In this document: piece by piece, positions 9,119 to 18,202 of the stretch
How the letters are laid out: each line of letters starts with the position of its first letter
How positions within the stretch are numbered: the stretch's first letter is position 1
From: Herbaspirillum sp. YR522
Lineage (GTDB): Bacteria; Pseudomonadota; Gammaproteobacteria; Burkholderiales; Burkholderiaceae_D
Direction: 5' to 3'
Assembly: GCF_000282575.1 (NCBI RefSeq)
Contig: NZ_AKJA01000010.1
Coordinates: forward strand, 1 to 64,000
Length of the DNA: 64,000 nt
Notes under the pieces: model-generated
Told to the model about the DNA's origin: nothing
The model's database searches: none
The model's input: only the letters and a program-made list of their open reading frames with translations
Program-made: the position numbers and the translations under genes

Positions 9119-10452
9119 GCATCGCACTGAACGAAACCCATGACATCGACCTGCGCAGCTGGGTCGACAGCGCCAATGGCCAGGACCATCCTTTCCCGAT
9201 CCAGAACCTGCCCTACGGCGTGTTTCGACATGCCGGCAGCGACCAGCCCTGGCGGGTGGGCGTGGCCATCGGCGATGCCATCCTCGACCTGCGCGCGGCA
9301 CAGGCCGCGGGTGTCTTCTCGGGCTTCGACGAGTCGACGCGCCAGGCTGCGCAGCTGGCTGCCCAGGGCAGCTCGCTCAACCCGCTGATGGCGGCAGCGC
9401 CCGCTGCCTGGTCGGCCTTGCGCCTGGCGTTGTCGCGCCTGCTGCGCAGTGACTCGTCGCACCGGCATGAACTGCAAGCTTGCCTGTTGCCGCAGGCGCA
9501 GGCCGAGCATGGCTTGCCGGCGGTGATTGGCGACTATACCGATTTCTATACCTCGATCCATCACGCCACCACCATCGGCAAGTTGTTCCGTCCGGACAAT
9601 CCATTGCTGCCCAACTACAAGTGGGTACCGATCGGCTATCACGGGCGGGCGTCCTCGATCGGCGTGTCGGGCCAGCAGTTGCGCCGTCCGCTGGGCCAGA
9701 CCAAGGCGGCCGACGCCGACACCCCATCGTTCGGTCCCTGCAAGCGGCTCGACTACGAACTGGAGGTGGGCATCTTCATCGGCGGCGAGAATGCGTTGGG
9801 CGAAGCGGTGCCGATGGCGCAGGCCGAGCAGCGCGTGTTCGGCCTGTGCCTGTTGAACGATTGGTCCGCGCGCGATGTGCAGGCCTGGGAATACCAGCCG
9901 CTGGGACCGTTCCTGTCCAAGAGCTTCGCCTCGACCATTTCGCCCTGGGTGGTCACGCTCGAAGCACTGGCGCCTTATCGCTGCGGCTGGACCCGCGCCG
10001 TCGAGGACCCCCAGCCGCTGGCCTACCTGGACAGTCCCGGCCTGCGCGAGCACGGCGCCATCGACCTGCAGCTGGAAGTGCTGATCCAGACCGCCGCCAT
10101 GCGCCAGGCGGGGCTGCCGGCGCAGCGTCTTTCGCTGTCCAATTTCCGCGATGCCTACTGGAGCGTGGCGCAACTGGTGGCGCACCATACCGTCAATGGC
10201 TGCAACCTGCGAGCGGGTGACCTGTTCGGTTCGGGCACGTTGTCCGGGCCGCAACCGGAACAGGCCGGGTCGCTGCTGGAATTGAGTCGCGGCGGCAAGC
10301 AGGCGGTGCAGCTGTCCAATGGCGAGCAGCGCATCTTCGTCGAGGATGGCGACACCATCATCATGCGCGCCGTGGCGCAGCGCCCGGGCCTGCCGCGCAT
10401 CGGCCTGGGCGAGGTGGCCGGCAGCGTGCTGCCGGCGCGCCAGTGGCGCTGA
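9115..10452 (+). CDS. fahA: Fumarylacetoacetase
   Basis: A 445-residue enzyme that splits fumarylacetoacetate into fumarate and acetoacetate, the last step of tyrosine catabolism. The catalytic/metal regions of the FAH fold are visible: [11 protein letters not shown] (metal Asp and catalytic His), D-Y-E-L-E-V-G (two metal Glu) and L-N-D-W-S-A-R-D with the Lys of L-S-K-S-F. The N-terminal SH3-like domain is present. The start at 9115 overlaps the hmgA stop; the frame is open much further upstream, but that part is only antisense-like GC-rich sequence inside hmgA. Confidence 0.96.
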   Translation: MSIALNETHDIDLRSWVDSANGQDHPFPIQNLPYGVFRHAGSDQPWRVGVAIGDAILDLRAAQAAGVFSGFDESTRQAAQLAAQGSSLNPLMAAAPAAWSALRLALSRLLRSDSSHRHELQACLLPQAQAEHGLPAVIGDYTDFYTSIHHATTIGKLFRPDNPLLPNYKWVPIGYHGRASSIGVSGQQLRRPLGQTKAADADTPSFGPCKRLDYELEVGIFIGGENALGEAVPMAQAEQRVFGLCLLNDWSARDVQAWEYQPLGPFLSKSFASTISPWVVTLEALAPYRCGWTRAVEDPQPLAYLDSPGLREHGAIDLQLEVLIQTAAMRQAGLPAQRLSLSNFRDAYWSVAQLVAHHTVNGCNLRAGDLFGSGTLSGPQPEQAGSLLELSRGGKQAVQLSNGEQRIFVEDGDTIIMRAVAQRPGLPRIGLGEVAGSVLPARQWR

Positions 10453-10496
10453 GATCCCTTACACTGGCACGATACCGCCTCCCAGCAAGGACGACG

Positions 10497-11144
10497 ATGA
10501 CAACCCTGTACAGCTATTTCCGCAGTTCGGCGTCGTACCGCGTGCGTATTGCGCTCAACCTCAAAGGCCTGGGTTTCGATACCATCCCGGTGCACCTGCT
10601 CAACCAGGGCGGCGAACAGTTCCTGCCCCAGTTCGCCGAACTCAACCCGCATTCGCTGGTGCCGGTGCTGGCGCACGAGGGCCGGCACCTGACGCAGTCG
10701 CTGGCGATACTCGAATACCTGGAAGAGCGCTTCCCGATGCCATCGCTGCTACCGGGTAATGCGCTGGCCCGTTCGCGCATCCGCGCCCTGGCGCTGGACA
10801 TCGCCTGCGAGATCCACCCGCTCAACAACCTGCGCGTGCTGCGCTATCTGAAGCATCAGCTGGGAGTGGACGAAGACCAGAAGAATGCCTGGATACAGCA
10901 TTGGATCAAGCTCGGCTTCAGTGCACTGGAGCTACAGCTGGCCGCGGATGCCACGCGCGGCCATTTCTGCGTGGGCGATACCCCGACCATGGCCGATTGC
11001 TGCCTGGTGCCGCAGCTGTTCAACGCGCGCCGCTTCGAGGTCGACATGGCACCTTACCCGACCCTGGTGGCCATCGAAAGCGCCTGTAACGCATTGCCTG
11101 CGTTCCAGCTGGCGCACCCGGCGCAGCAGCCGGACGCGGCCTGA
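10497..11144 (+). CDS. maiA: Maleylacetoacetate isomerase (zeta-class glutathione S-transferase)
   Basis: A 215-residue zeta-class GST that isomerises maleylacetoacetate to fumarylacetoacetate using glutathione, linking HmgA to FahA. The active-site signature S-S-A-S-Y-R-V-R-I-A-L at residues ~9-19 corresponds to the conserved SSxSxRVRIAL motif. The thioredoxin-like and all-helical halves are both present and the length is normal. The ATG at 10497 follows AAGGACGACG. It lies 44 bp after fahA in the same operon. The stop codon abuts the stop of the convergent MaoC gene with no spacer. Confidence 0.95.
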   Translation: MTTLYSYFRSSASYRVRIALNLKGLGFDTIPVHLLNQGGEQFLPQFAELNPHSLVPVLAHEGRHLTQSLAILEYLEERFPMPSLLPGNALARSRIRALALDIACEIHPLNNLRVLRYLKHQLGVDEDQKNAWIQHWIKLGFSALELQLAADATRGHFCVGDTPTMADCCLVPQLFNARRFEVDMAPYPTLVAIESACNALPAFQLAHPAQQPDAA

Positions 11145-11600
11145 TCAGGGCACCGGCCGCCGCGGCGCCAGCAGGTTGCCCGTCATCACCAATACCGGTT
11201 CGTCGTGCTGGTTGAAGGTGGTGACGCGGTGATGCAGGAAGCCCTGGTGCGGCTTGGACTGCGAGAACTTCACCCCCAGCACCTGCACTTCCATATGCAA
11301 GCGATCGCCTGGCCGCGTGGGACGCGGCCAGCGGAACTCATCAAAGCCGGCGCCGATCAGGCCGCCCGAAATGGGCAGCGTCTCGACCAGCATGCGCATG
11401 GTCAGCCCCGCCGTATGCCAGCCGCTGGCGGCCAGGCCGCCGAAGAACGACTGCTGCGCGGCAAGCTCATCCAGGTGGAAGGGCTGCGGGTCGAATTGCC
11501 CGGCAAATTGCTTGATCGCCTCGCTCGACACCGGCACCCCGCCCGGGTGGCGGAAAACTTGCCCTGGTTCGAAGTCTTCGAGGAACAATGGCTCTGGCAT
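11145..11600 (-). CDS. MaoC-like hot-dog-fold dehydratase
   Basis: A 151-residue single hot-dog domain of the MaoC family. It shows F-x-P-G-Q near the start, a segment F-D-P-Q-P-F-H-L-D-E (the (R)-hydratase Asp/His region) and a later D-R-L-H-M-E-V strand. Such proteins hydrate enoyl-CoA or act on related thioesters. The true start is the ATG at 11600; the much longer open frame runs antisense into the HxlR gene. It is divergent from that HxlR regulator across about 100 bp, which is the likely control arrangement. The substrate is unknown. Confidence 0.8.
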   Translation of the reverse strand: MPEPLFLEDFEPGQVFRHPGGVPVSSEAIKQFAGQFDPQPFHLDELAAQQSFFGGLAASGWHTAGLTMRMLVETLPISGGLIGAGFDEFRWPRPTRPGDRLHMEVQVLGVKFSQSKPHQGFLHHRVTTFNQHDEPVLVMTGNLLAPRRPVP

Positions 11601-11629
11601 GGCGTCTCCCGGAATGATTGAGCTATACT

Positions 11630-11643
11630 GCAAACATCGTTGC
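11630..11643. promoter_or_regulatory. Candidate HxlR operator between the maoC-like and hxlR genes
   Basis: An inverted repeat GCAA-N6-TTGC lies in the short divergent gap, and TGCAAA also occurs twice as a direct repeat. HxlR proteins bind short dyads close to divergent promoters, so this is the most likely operator. The assignment rests on position and symmetry only. Confidence 0.4.
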
Positions 11644-11702
11644 AAAATGATAGTCAGTAGTGGTTGAAAATGATAGCGGAAAATCGCTGGCAAGGAATCG
11701 AT

Positions 11703-12314
11703 ATGGAACGCAAGAGTTTCGGCAACATGCAATGTCCGGTGGCGCGTACCCTGGAACGGGTGGGAGAGTGGTGGAGCATCCTGATCCTGCGCGACGCGCT
11801 GCAAGGGCTGACCCGCTTCGACCAGTTCCAGAAGAGCCTCGATATCGCGCCCAACATGTTGACCCGGCGCTTGCATACCCTGGTCGATGCGGGCTTGCTC
11901 GAACGTCGCCAGTACAGTGACCGGCCGCCCCGGTTCGAATACGTGCTGACCGACCTGGGCCGCGATTTCCGCACCATCATCATTGCCCTCAACGCCTGGG
12001 GCAACAAGCATTTCGCCCCCGAAGGACCGAGCGTGATGCTGGTCGATTCGAGCACCGGGCGCCAGGTCGACCTGGCGCTGGTGGATCGCAACAGCGGCCG
12101 CGAAATCAATGGCGACGACTTCCGGATCGTCGCTGGCCCCCAGGCCGACGACGGCTTGCGGGAGCGCCTCGATGCAATGGCTCTGCAGCGCGCGGCGGCC
12201 AACGAAGAACAGGCAATCCCGGCACCGGCCCGGCGCACCCGGTCCGGCAAGGCGCCGGCCGCCGACGGCCCGGCCAAGAAGGCCCCCGCCACCGGGCGCT
12301 CGCGGCGCGCCTGA
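11703..12314 (+). CDS. HxlR-family transcriptional regulator with a basic C-terminal tail
   Basis: A 203-residue regulator. Residues ~1-100 form the HxlR winged helix, with the characteristic C-P-V-A-R-T-L-E-R-V-G-E-W-W-S-I-L-I-L-R-D segment. The Cys is at residue 9, where some family members sense redox or aldehyde stress. The C-terminal third is longer than the ~110-residue family core: an alpha/beta extension and then a low-complexity tail rich in Ala, Pro, Lys and Arg, which could add non-specific DNA affinity. I chose the ATG at 11703 because AAGGA lies six bases upstream. It probably controls the divergent MaoC gene. Confidence 0.8.
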   Translation: MERKSFGNMQCPVARTLERVGEWWSILILRDALQGLTRFDQFQKSLDIAPNMLTRRLHTLVDAGLLERRQYSDRPPRFEYVLTDLGRDFRTIIIALNAWGNKHFAPEGPSVMLVDSSTGRQVDLALVDRNSGREINGDDFRIVAGPQADDGLRERLDAMALQRAAANEEQAIPAPARRTRSGKAPAADGPAKKAPATGRSRRA

Positions 12315-12323
12315 CGCTGTCGC

Positions 12324-13145
12324 TCAGCAAGTGCGCCAGCGATAGCGGTCCAGCTGGCCGCTCATGGCGCGTCGGCTGATCACCCGGTCGTCCCCCAGCA
12401 CGAACAGGCGCACATCGTCCTCCAGGGCGGCGTCGAGTTCGGCCGGTGCCTGCGGCTGGGCACAGAACTGCTTGCCGGCCTCGCGCGCGGCCGCGCGTAC
12501 CGCATCGCCTGCGGCCCGCACCGCCGGGTGCCTGGTCTGCCATGGCAATCGCAGTGCGTGCGACAGGGCGGTGGTGCCTTCCATCAAGATATCGATACCT
12601 TCCACGGCGGCGATGCCGGCGGCGCACGCCACGCCCTCGGCGTCCTCGATGGCGGCCACCAGCAACGGCAACTCATCGGCGCCGGCGCTACGTCCCAGGA
12701 ACGACAGCCAGGCGTGGCAGGCGTGCTCCTGCACCCGCTGCACCTGTGCGGCCTGGCGGCAGTCACGTACCGCAGCGGCGGCCTGGGCCGGGTCGCGCAT
12801 GCCCGACAGCACCACGCCGCTGATGGCGTGACCCAGCGCCTGTCGCGCCTGTGCGGTGGTGACGACCCTGACCAGCAGTGCAATGCGGGCATGCCGCGCG
12901 GCGATCACGATGTCGGCCAGCACGCTGGTGCGACATATTTGTTCGATGTCGACGACCAGGTAGTCATAGCCGGCCGCGCCGATCAACTCGACCGTGGCCG
13001 GCGAGGCCGTGGAGCAGGTCAAGCCGAATAGCGGCCCGGTACCCGCAAGGCGCTGGCGCAGCGAGAGCGGCGCCGGCTCCCGGGATGCCGCGAGTGAACG
13101 GTGGTGGCGCTCGGCGACGGCACAGAGCAACTTGTTGGCGGGCAT
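12324..13145 (-). CDS. HpcH/HpaI-family aldolase / citrate-lyase-like protein
   Basis: A 273-residue TIM-barrel protein of the HpcH/HpaI family, which performs retro-aldol cleavage of 2-keto-3-deoxy or related acids using a divalent metal. Seen here are D-Y-L-V-V-D-I-E (metal/strand 2 region), V-V-L-S-G-M-R-D, and A-A-I-E-D-A-E-G-V (the Glu-containing strand 5), followed by I-D-I-L-M-E-G-T. The usual Arg near V-R-V is kept. GAGGAG precedes the ATG at 13145. The gene lies 144 bp downstream of the indolepyruvate oxidoreductase on the same strand and ends 9 bp from convergent hxlR. The substrate is not predictable. Confidence 0.8.
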   Translation of the reverse strand: MPANKLLCAVAERHHRSLAASREPAPLSLRQRLAGTGPLFGLTCSTASPATVELIGAAGYDYLVVDIEQICRTSVLADIVIAARHARIALLVRVVTTAQARQALGHAISGVVLSGMRDPAQAAAAVRDCRQAAQVQRVQEHACHAWLSFLGRSAGADELPLLVAAIEDAEGVACAAGIAAVEGIDILMEGTTALSHALRLPWQTRHPAVRAAGDAVRAAAREAGKQFCAQPQAPAELDAALEDDVRLFVLGDDRVISRRAMSGQLDRYRWRTC

Positions 13146-13289
13146 GGCGGGCTCCTCGATGCGTGGCGACTCCAGCCATGGCCTGGCCGGTCGTGATTTT
13201 CCTGATGATTATTTCTTCATGGAAACAACACGCCGGACTATATCCGCTTAGCTTTCTTGCATGCAATACATCGCCATTATTGGTGAGGA

Positions 13290-16200
13290 TCATGCCGACC
13301 GGCGCCGCGGCTGCGCGGCATCGCCCGGGGCCTGGGCAAAGTCGGCCAGTGCCGATTGCCATTGCGCCTCGGCCCCGTCCATCGCCGCCAGCTTGACGTG
13401 GCCGTAGCCACGGATGCGCTCCGGCACCTGGGCCAGCTTCAGCGCGGCGGGCTTGTTATGCGCCTCGAGCTGCCGTGCCAGCGTACCTAGCCACTGCAGG
13501 TAGCGGTCGCGCCAGGCGCGTTCGCGGCGGCGTTCGTCGGTATGGCCGAAGATATCCAGGGGCGTGCCGCGCAGCGGTTTCAATTTCGCCAACCATGAAA
13601 AGCCGGTCATCATCCAGCCGCCGAAGGCGATCTTGGCCGGCACCTCCGAGCCCGGTTTCTTGCGCGCCAGCAGTGGCGGCGCCAGATGAAACTGCAGCTT
13701 GTAGTCGCCGTCGAACTGCGCCGCGATCTGGGCCCGGAAGCCAGGGTCCGCATGCAGGCGTGCCACTTCGTATTCGTCCTTGTAGGCCATCAGCTTGAAC
13801 AGGTTGCGGGCCACTGTCTTGCTCAGCTGGCGTGGCGAGGCGTCGCCTTCGAGCATCACCTCGCGTTGCTCGATGGCAGCCACGGCCTGGGCATAGCGGC
13901 GCGCATAGGCCGCGTTCTGGTAACGGGTCAGCCATTCGACCCGCAACGCCACCGTATCGGCCAGGGTCTTGGGCGCGGCGAACTGGATCACCTGGTGCCG
14001 TGGCTTGCCCAGCCGCTCCAGCGCCGAGGCATCGGCCGCGGCCAGGCGGCCCAGCGTGAAGGCGCGCTTGTTCATGTCGACCGCCACCGCGTTGAGCTCG
14101 ATGGCGCGCATCAGCGCCGGCAAGCCCACCGGCACCAGGCCGCATTGCCATGCATAACCCATCAGCAGGATGTTGGCGCCGATCGGGTCGCCCAGGAAGC
14201 GGGCGGCGGTATCGTTGGCGTCGATCAGCGAAAGCTGCTCGCGGCCAGCGGACGCTGCCAGCTTTTCGATCAGGCCGGCCTTGTCGATCGAGGCATCCGG
14301 ATTGCGGGTGAATTCCGCGGTCTGGATCTCGCGCTCGTTGGCGATGATGCGGGTGTGCGCCCGCCGCATCACCGCCAGGCTGTCGGGCATGGCGGCCACC
14401 ACCAGGTCGCAGGCGAATACGGCGTCGGCCTGCTGCAGGTCGATCCGCACCTGGTTCAGGGCCGCAGGCGAAGAGGCAATGCGCACATGCGACAGCACCG
14501 CGCCGCCCTTTTGCGCGAAGCCCATGAAGTCCAGCGTCGAGGCGCCACGGCCTTCCAGGTGCGCGGCCATGCTGATGAGCGCGCCGACGGTCACCACGCC
14601 GGTGCCACCGACGCCGGCGACCAGCATCTCGAACGGCTTGGCAAAGCCATAGGGCGCCGGTGTCGGGTAGGGCGCCAGCGCGCGTTCGAGCTCGGCCAGG
14701 CCCAGGCTGGCGCTGGCCGGTTTCTTCAGGGTGCCACCCAGTACCGACACGAAGCTCGGGCAAAAGCCCTCGGCGCACGAATAATCCTTGTTGCAGGATG
14801 ATTGCTCGATCTGCCGCTTGCGCCCCAGCTCGGTTTCCAGCGGCAGGATCGACAGGCAATTGGATTGCACGCCGCAGTCGCCGCATCCTTCGCACACGGC
14901 CGCGTTGATCATCATGCGGCGCGGCGGATCGGGAAACACCACCTGGTCAGGCTTGTTCTTCTTGCGGCGCCGGCGCTTCTCGGCCGCGCAGGTCTGGTCG
15001 TACACCAGCACCGTCACGCCGGGGATGTCGCGCAGCCTGCGCTGGATCACGTCGAGTTCGCTGCGATGATGCACCTTGACCCCGGGCGGCAGGGCGACGG
15101 CGGCGTAGTTCTCGGGCGCATCGGTGACCACCACCACGTGCGCGGCACCTTCGCTGGTGACCTGTTGCACGATCTGCGGCACCGACAGGCTGCCGTCGAC
15201 TGGTTGCCCGCCGGTCATCGCCACGGCATCGTTGTAGAGGATCTTGTAGGTGATGTTGGCGCGGGCAGCAATGGCCTGGCGGATCGCCAATGAACCCGAA
15301 TGATAGTAGGTGCCATCGCCGAGGTTCTGGAACACATGCTTTTCGCCCACGAAACGTGAGCTGGCTACCCAGTTCAAGCCTTCGCCGCCCATCTGCGCCA
15401 GGTAGCCGGTGTCGCGTTGCATCCAGGTCGCCATGAAGTGGCAACCGATGCCGGCCATGGCGCGGCTGCCGTCGGGCACCCGGGTGGAGGTGTTGTGCGG
15501 GCAGCCGGAACAGAAGTAGGGCGTGCGCTTGACCCCGTCGGCGCTGTTGGACAACAGTTCGGCGGCGCAGAAAGCGGGCAGCAGGCGATGCAATTGGAGC
15601 GCCGGATACCTGGCGCCCAGCCACTGCACCAGCGCCGGTGCGATGCGCGAGGGCCGCAGCTCGCCCAGCGCCGAGAGCAGGCCGTTTCCATTCACATCGG
15701 TCTTGCCGATGATGGCCGGCCGTTGTTGCGGCGGCAGGTTGTAGAACAGGTTCTTGAGTTGTTGTTCGATCACGGCGCCTTTTTCCTCGACCACCAGCAG
15801 TTCGTCCAGGCCCGCCGCAAAGTCGGCCAGGCGCGTGCGTTCCAGCGGAAACGTCAGGCCCGGCTTGTACAGGCGCACGCCCAGCTGCTCCAGCCTGGCC
15901 AGCGGCAGGCCCAGGCGTTCTAGCGCCTCGAGCAGGTCGAGATAGGCCTTGCCGGCGCTGATGATGCCCAGCCGCGCCGCCGGTGCCGGCACCACCAGCT
16001 TGTCGATCGAATTGGCGCGGGCAAAGGCCTGCACTGCGTCGAGCTTGTCGTGGACCCGCTGTTCCAGCGCCAGGCCGGGCAGGTCGGGCCAACGGTTGTG
16101 CAAGCCATCGGCGGGCGGCTGGTAGTCGGTGGGGATGGCGAATTGCGGCAGGGGCGGCAATTCGACCACGGCGCCGCCCTCGACCGTCTCCGAGATCGCC

Positions 16201-16895
16201 TTGAAGCCGGTCCAGGCACCGGAAAAGCGCGACAGCGCCCAGCCATACAGGCCGAATTCCAGGTATTCCTGGATATTGGCGGGATTGACCACCGGCATGC
16301 CCCAGGCCATCACCGCCTGTTCGCTCTGGTGCGGCATCGACGACGACACGCAGCCGTGATCGTCGCCCAGGATCGCCAGCACGCCGCCGTGCGGTGACGA
16401 GCCATACGCATTGCCGTGCTTGAGGGCGTCGCCGGCACGATCCACGCCCGGGCCCTTGCCGTACCACATGGCAAACACTCCCTGCACCTTGCGGGTCGGG
16501 TCGGCCTCTACCTGCTGCGAGCCCAGCACGGCGGTGGCCCCGAGTTCTTCGTTGATCGCCGGCAGGAACTCCACCCCGTGCCGCTGCAGCAGCGATTGCG
16601 CCCGCCACAGTTCCTGGTCGACCGCCCCCAGGGGCGAGCCGCGATAGCCGCTGATAAAGCCGCCGGTGGCCAGGCCGGCCGCTTCGTCGACGCGTTTTTG
16701 CATGCACAGCAACCGTACCAGCGCCTGGGTGCCGGTCAGGAACACCCGCCCACTGTCGCGGGTCAGGTTGTCCGAAAGCGCGTAGTCGGGGTCTGCCAGG
16801 GGCGCTTGTTCCGGCCGCGCCGGTTCGGTCGCTGCAGTCGCTGCGGGGCTCGACGCCAGGGTCGAGCGGAAAGGGGGGATCGTCACCGAGTTCAT
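13290..16895 (-). CDS. Fused indolepyruvate:ferredoxin oxidoreductase
   Basis: A 1201-residue single-chain 2-oxoacid:ferredoxin oxidoreductase of the indolepyruvate type. It oxidatively decarboxylates aryl or branched pyruvates, made by transamination of aromatic amino acids, to acyl-CoA. The order is an alpha-like pyrimidine/CoA region (~40-450), a TPP-binding region with C-S-G-C-P-H-N (~470-720), a Cys-rich iron-sulfur segment (C-E-G-C-G-D-C-G, then C-x6-C and C-x4-C, ~760-820) and the gamma-like domain beginning V-A-G-V-G-G-T-G. The start at 16895 follows GGTGAAA; the longer frame crosses the promoter. It is divergent from an Lrp/AsnC gene. Confidence 0.92.
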   Translation of the reverse strand: MNSVTIPPFRSTLASSPAATAATEPARPEQAPLADPDYALSDNLTRDSGRVFLTGTQALVRLLCMQKRVDEAAGLATGGFISGYRGSPLGAVDQELWRAQSLLQRHGVEFLPAINEELGATAVLGSQQVEADPTRKVQGVFAMWYGKGPGVDRAGDALKHGNAYGSSPHGGVLAILGDDHGCVSSSMPHQSEQAVMAWGMPVVNPANIQEYLEFGLYGWALSRFSGAWTGFKAISETVEGGAVVELPPLPQFAIPTDYQPPADGLHNRWPDLPGLALEQRVHDKLDAVQAFARANSIDKLVVPAPAARLGIISAGKAYLDLLEALERLGLPLARLEQLGVRLYKPGLTFPLERTRLADFAAGLDELLVVEEKGAVIEQQLKNLFYNLPPQQRPAIIGKTDVNGNGLLSALGELRPSRIAPALVQWLGARYPALQLHRLLPAFCAAELLSNSADGVKRTPYFCSGCPHNTSTRVPDGSRAMAGIGCHFMATWMQRDTGYLAQMGGEGLNWVASSRFVGEKHVFQNLGDGTYYHSGSLAIRQAIAARANITYKILYNDAVAMTGGQPVDGSLSVPQIVQQVTSEGAAHVVVVTDAPENYAAVALPPGVKVHHRSELDVIQRRLRDIPGVTVLVYDQTCAAEKRRRRKKNKPDQVVFPDPPRRMMINAAVCEGCGDCGVQSNCLSILPLETELGRKRQIEQSSCNKDYSCAEGFCPSFVSVLGGTLKKPASASLGLAELERALAPYPTPAPYGFAKPFEMLVAGVGGTGVVTVGALISMAAHLEGRGASTLDFMGFAQKGGAVLSHVRIASSPAALNQVRIDLQQADAVFACDLVVAAMPDSLAVMRRAHTRIIANEREIQTAEFTRNPDASIDKAGLIEKLAASAGREQLSLIDANDTAARFLGDPIGANILLMGYAWQCGLVPVGLPALMRAIELNAVAVDMNKRAFTLGRLAAADASALERLGKPRHQVIQFAAPKTLADTVALRVEWLTRYQNAAYARRYAQAVAAIEQREVMLEGDASPRQLSKTVARNLFKLMAYKDEYEVARLHADPGFRAQIAAQFDGDYKLQFHLAPPLLARKKPGSEVPAKIAFGGWMMTGFSWLAKLKPLRGTPLDIFGHTDERRRERAWRDRYLQWLGTLARQLEAHNKPAALKLAQVPERIRGYGHVKLAAMDGAEAQWQSALADFAQAPGDAAQPRRRSA

Positions 16896-17043
16896 TATTT
16901 TCGTTTCACCAAAAGGGGCCGGGAGGGTGCCTGGGAACACTTGATGGTGAGAAAGGATATGGCCGGCAAGCCCGAAAATTATTTCTATTTGTTCTCCTTC
17001 TTTTACTAGAATAGAAAAAACATTTCTAAAACATGGAGACAAA

Positions 17044-17511
17044 ATGAAAAACACACCGCTCGATTCCGCGTCGCACAAAATCCTTGCCGAGCTGCAAATA
17101 AACGGCCGCATCTCGTCCAATGAATTGGCCGAGAAGGTCGGCATGTCGGCCAGCCCGTGCTGGCGGCGGCAGAAGGAGCTGGAAGACAACGGCTACATCG
17201 TGCGCTATACGGCGCTGGTGGACCGACGCAAGCTGGGTCTGGCGGTATGCTGCCTGGCGCATATCTCGTTGGCGCGCCATGCCGAAGGGGTGGTGGAGAA
17301 TTTCGAGCAAGCCATGCGGCTGCGCCCGGAAGTGGTGGAGTGCTACGAAACCACCGGCAATGCCGACTACCTGGTCAAGGTGATCGTGCCCGACATGGAG
17401 GCCTACCATGACTTCCTGCACAACGTGCTGGTCAAGCTCAATGGCGTGTCGCAGGTCAACACCAGCGTGGCGTTGCGCGAAGTGAAATACGAGACGGCGC
17501 TGCCGCTGTAG
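17044..17511 (+). CDS. Lrp/AsnC-family transcriptional regulator
   Basis: A 155-residue Lrp/AsnC protein. The helix-turn-helix lies at about 20-50 (S-S-N-E-L-A-E-K-V-G-M-S-A-S-P-C-W-R-R), followed by the RAM ligand domain with G-N-A-D-Y-L-V-K-V at ~105-113. This is the BkdR/Lrp-like type that responds to amino acids. It is divergent from the indolepyruvate oxidoreductase with 148 bp between starts, so it very likely activates that gene in response to an aromatic or branched amino acid. GGAGACAAA lies directly upstream of the ATG. Confidence 0.9.
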   Translation: MKNTPLDSASHKILAELQINGRISSNELAEKVGMSASPCWRRQKELEDNGYIVRYTALVDRRKLGLAVCCLAHISLARHAEGVVENFEQAMRLRPEVVECYETTGNADYLVKVIVPDMEAYHDFLHNVLVKLNGVSQVNTSVALREVKYETALPL

Positions 17512-17579
17512 CGCTGCCGAAGCAGCGACCCGCCGCAGGACCGATGATGCACAGGCTGGATCGTATCAGCGAGGTGTCG

Positions 17580-18025
17580 GGTCGCGTGCCGCGCTGCCCT
17601 TGCTGCTCGGCCTGGCCGCCGGCTCGCTGACGGCCATCGCCAGTGCGGTCGGCGTGGCCTGGTGGCTCGGCGCCTCCAGGGAGATCATCGTCTCGATGGC
17701 GCCCAAGTCGGCCACCACGCCGATTGCCACGGCCATCGCCGAGCGGTTTGGCGGCCTGCCATCGCTCACGGCAGTGATGGTGATCTGCACCGGCATACTG
17801 GGTGCGGTATCGGCCAAGTTCATCCTCAACGTCCTGCGCATCGACCACCACGCGGTGCGCGGGTTTGCCCTGGGCGTGGCCTCGCACGGGATCGGCACCG
17901 CGCGTGCGCTGCAGGTCAGCGCCGAGATGGGCGCCTTCGCCGGGTTCGGCATGGGTCTCAACGGTATCTGCACGGTGGTGCTGGTGCCGGCCCTGTTGCC
18001 GCTGTTGCTGCGCTACCAGGGGTGA
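17580..18025 (+). pseudogene. 5'-truncated LrgB/CidB-family membrane protein remnant
   Basis: The frame encodes the C-terminal ~145 residues of an LrgB-family protein, including the signature M-A-P-K-S-A-T-T-P-I-A, the G-I-L-G-A-V segment and A-S-H-G-I-G-T-A-R. Full-length members have about 230-240 residues, so roughly the first 100 residues (three or four helices) are missing. Similarity begins abruptly near 17590. Upstream there is only the end of the Lrp gene and a 70-bp stretch with no LrgB-like sequence in any frame. No lrgA partner is present. A TTG at 17600 could start a short product, but its topology would be broken. I read this as a deletion remnant. Confidence 0.75.
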
Positions 18026-18202
18026 GTGCAGCCGATGGCGTAATGTCCGCGCCCGCGCCATGACGCCAATGTCGAGCTTTGCGCCGGGCGCCGGCAAGCT
18101 TGCCGGCGGTGCCTGGCGATAGTGCGGTAACATCGTGCTCGATCAAGCCCACTGCCGGCACAGCCGGACCGGTCCAACCGCGTCTTCAACAGCGAATCGC
18201 CA

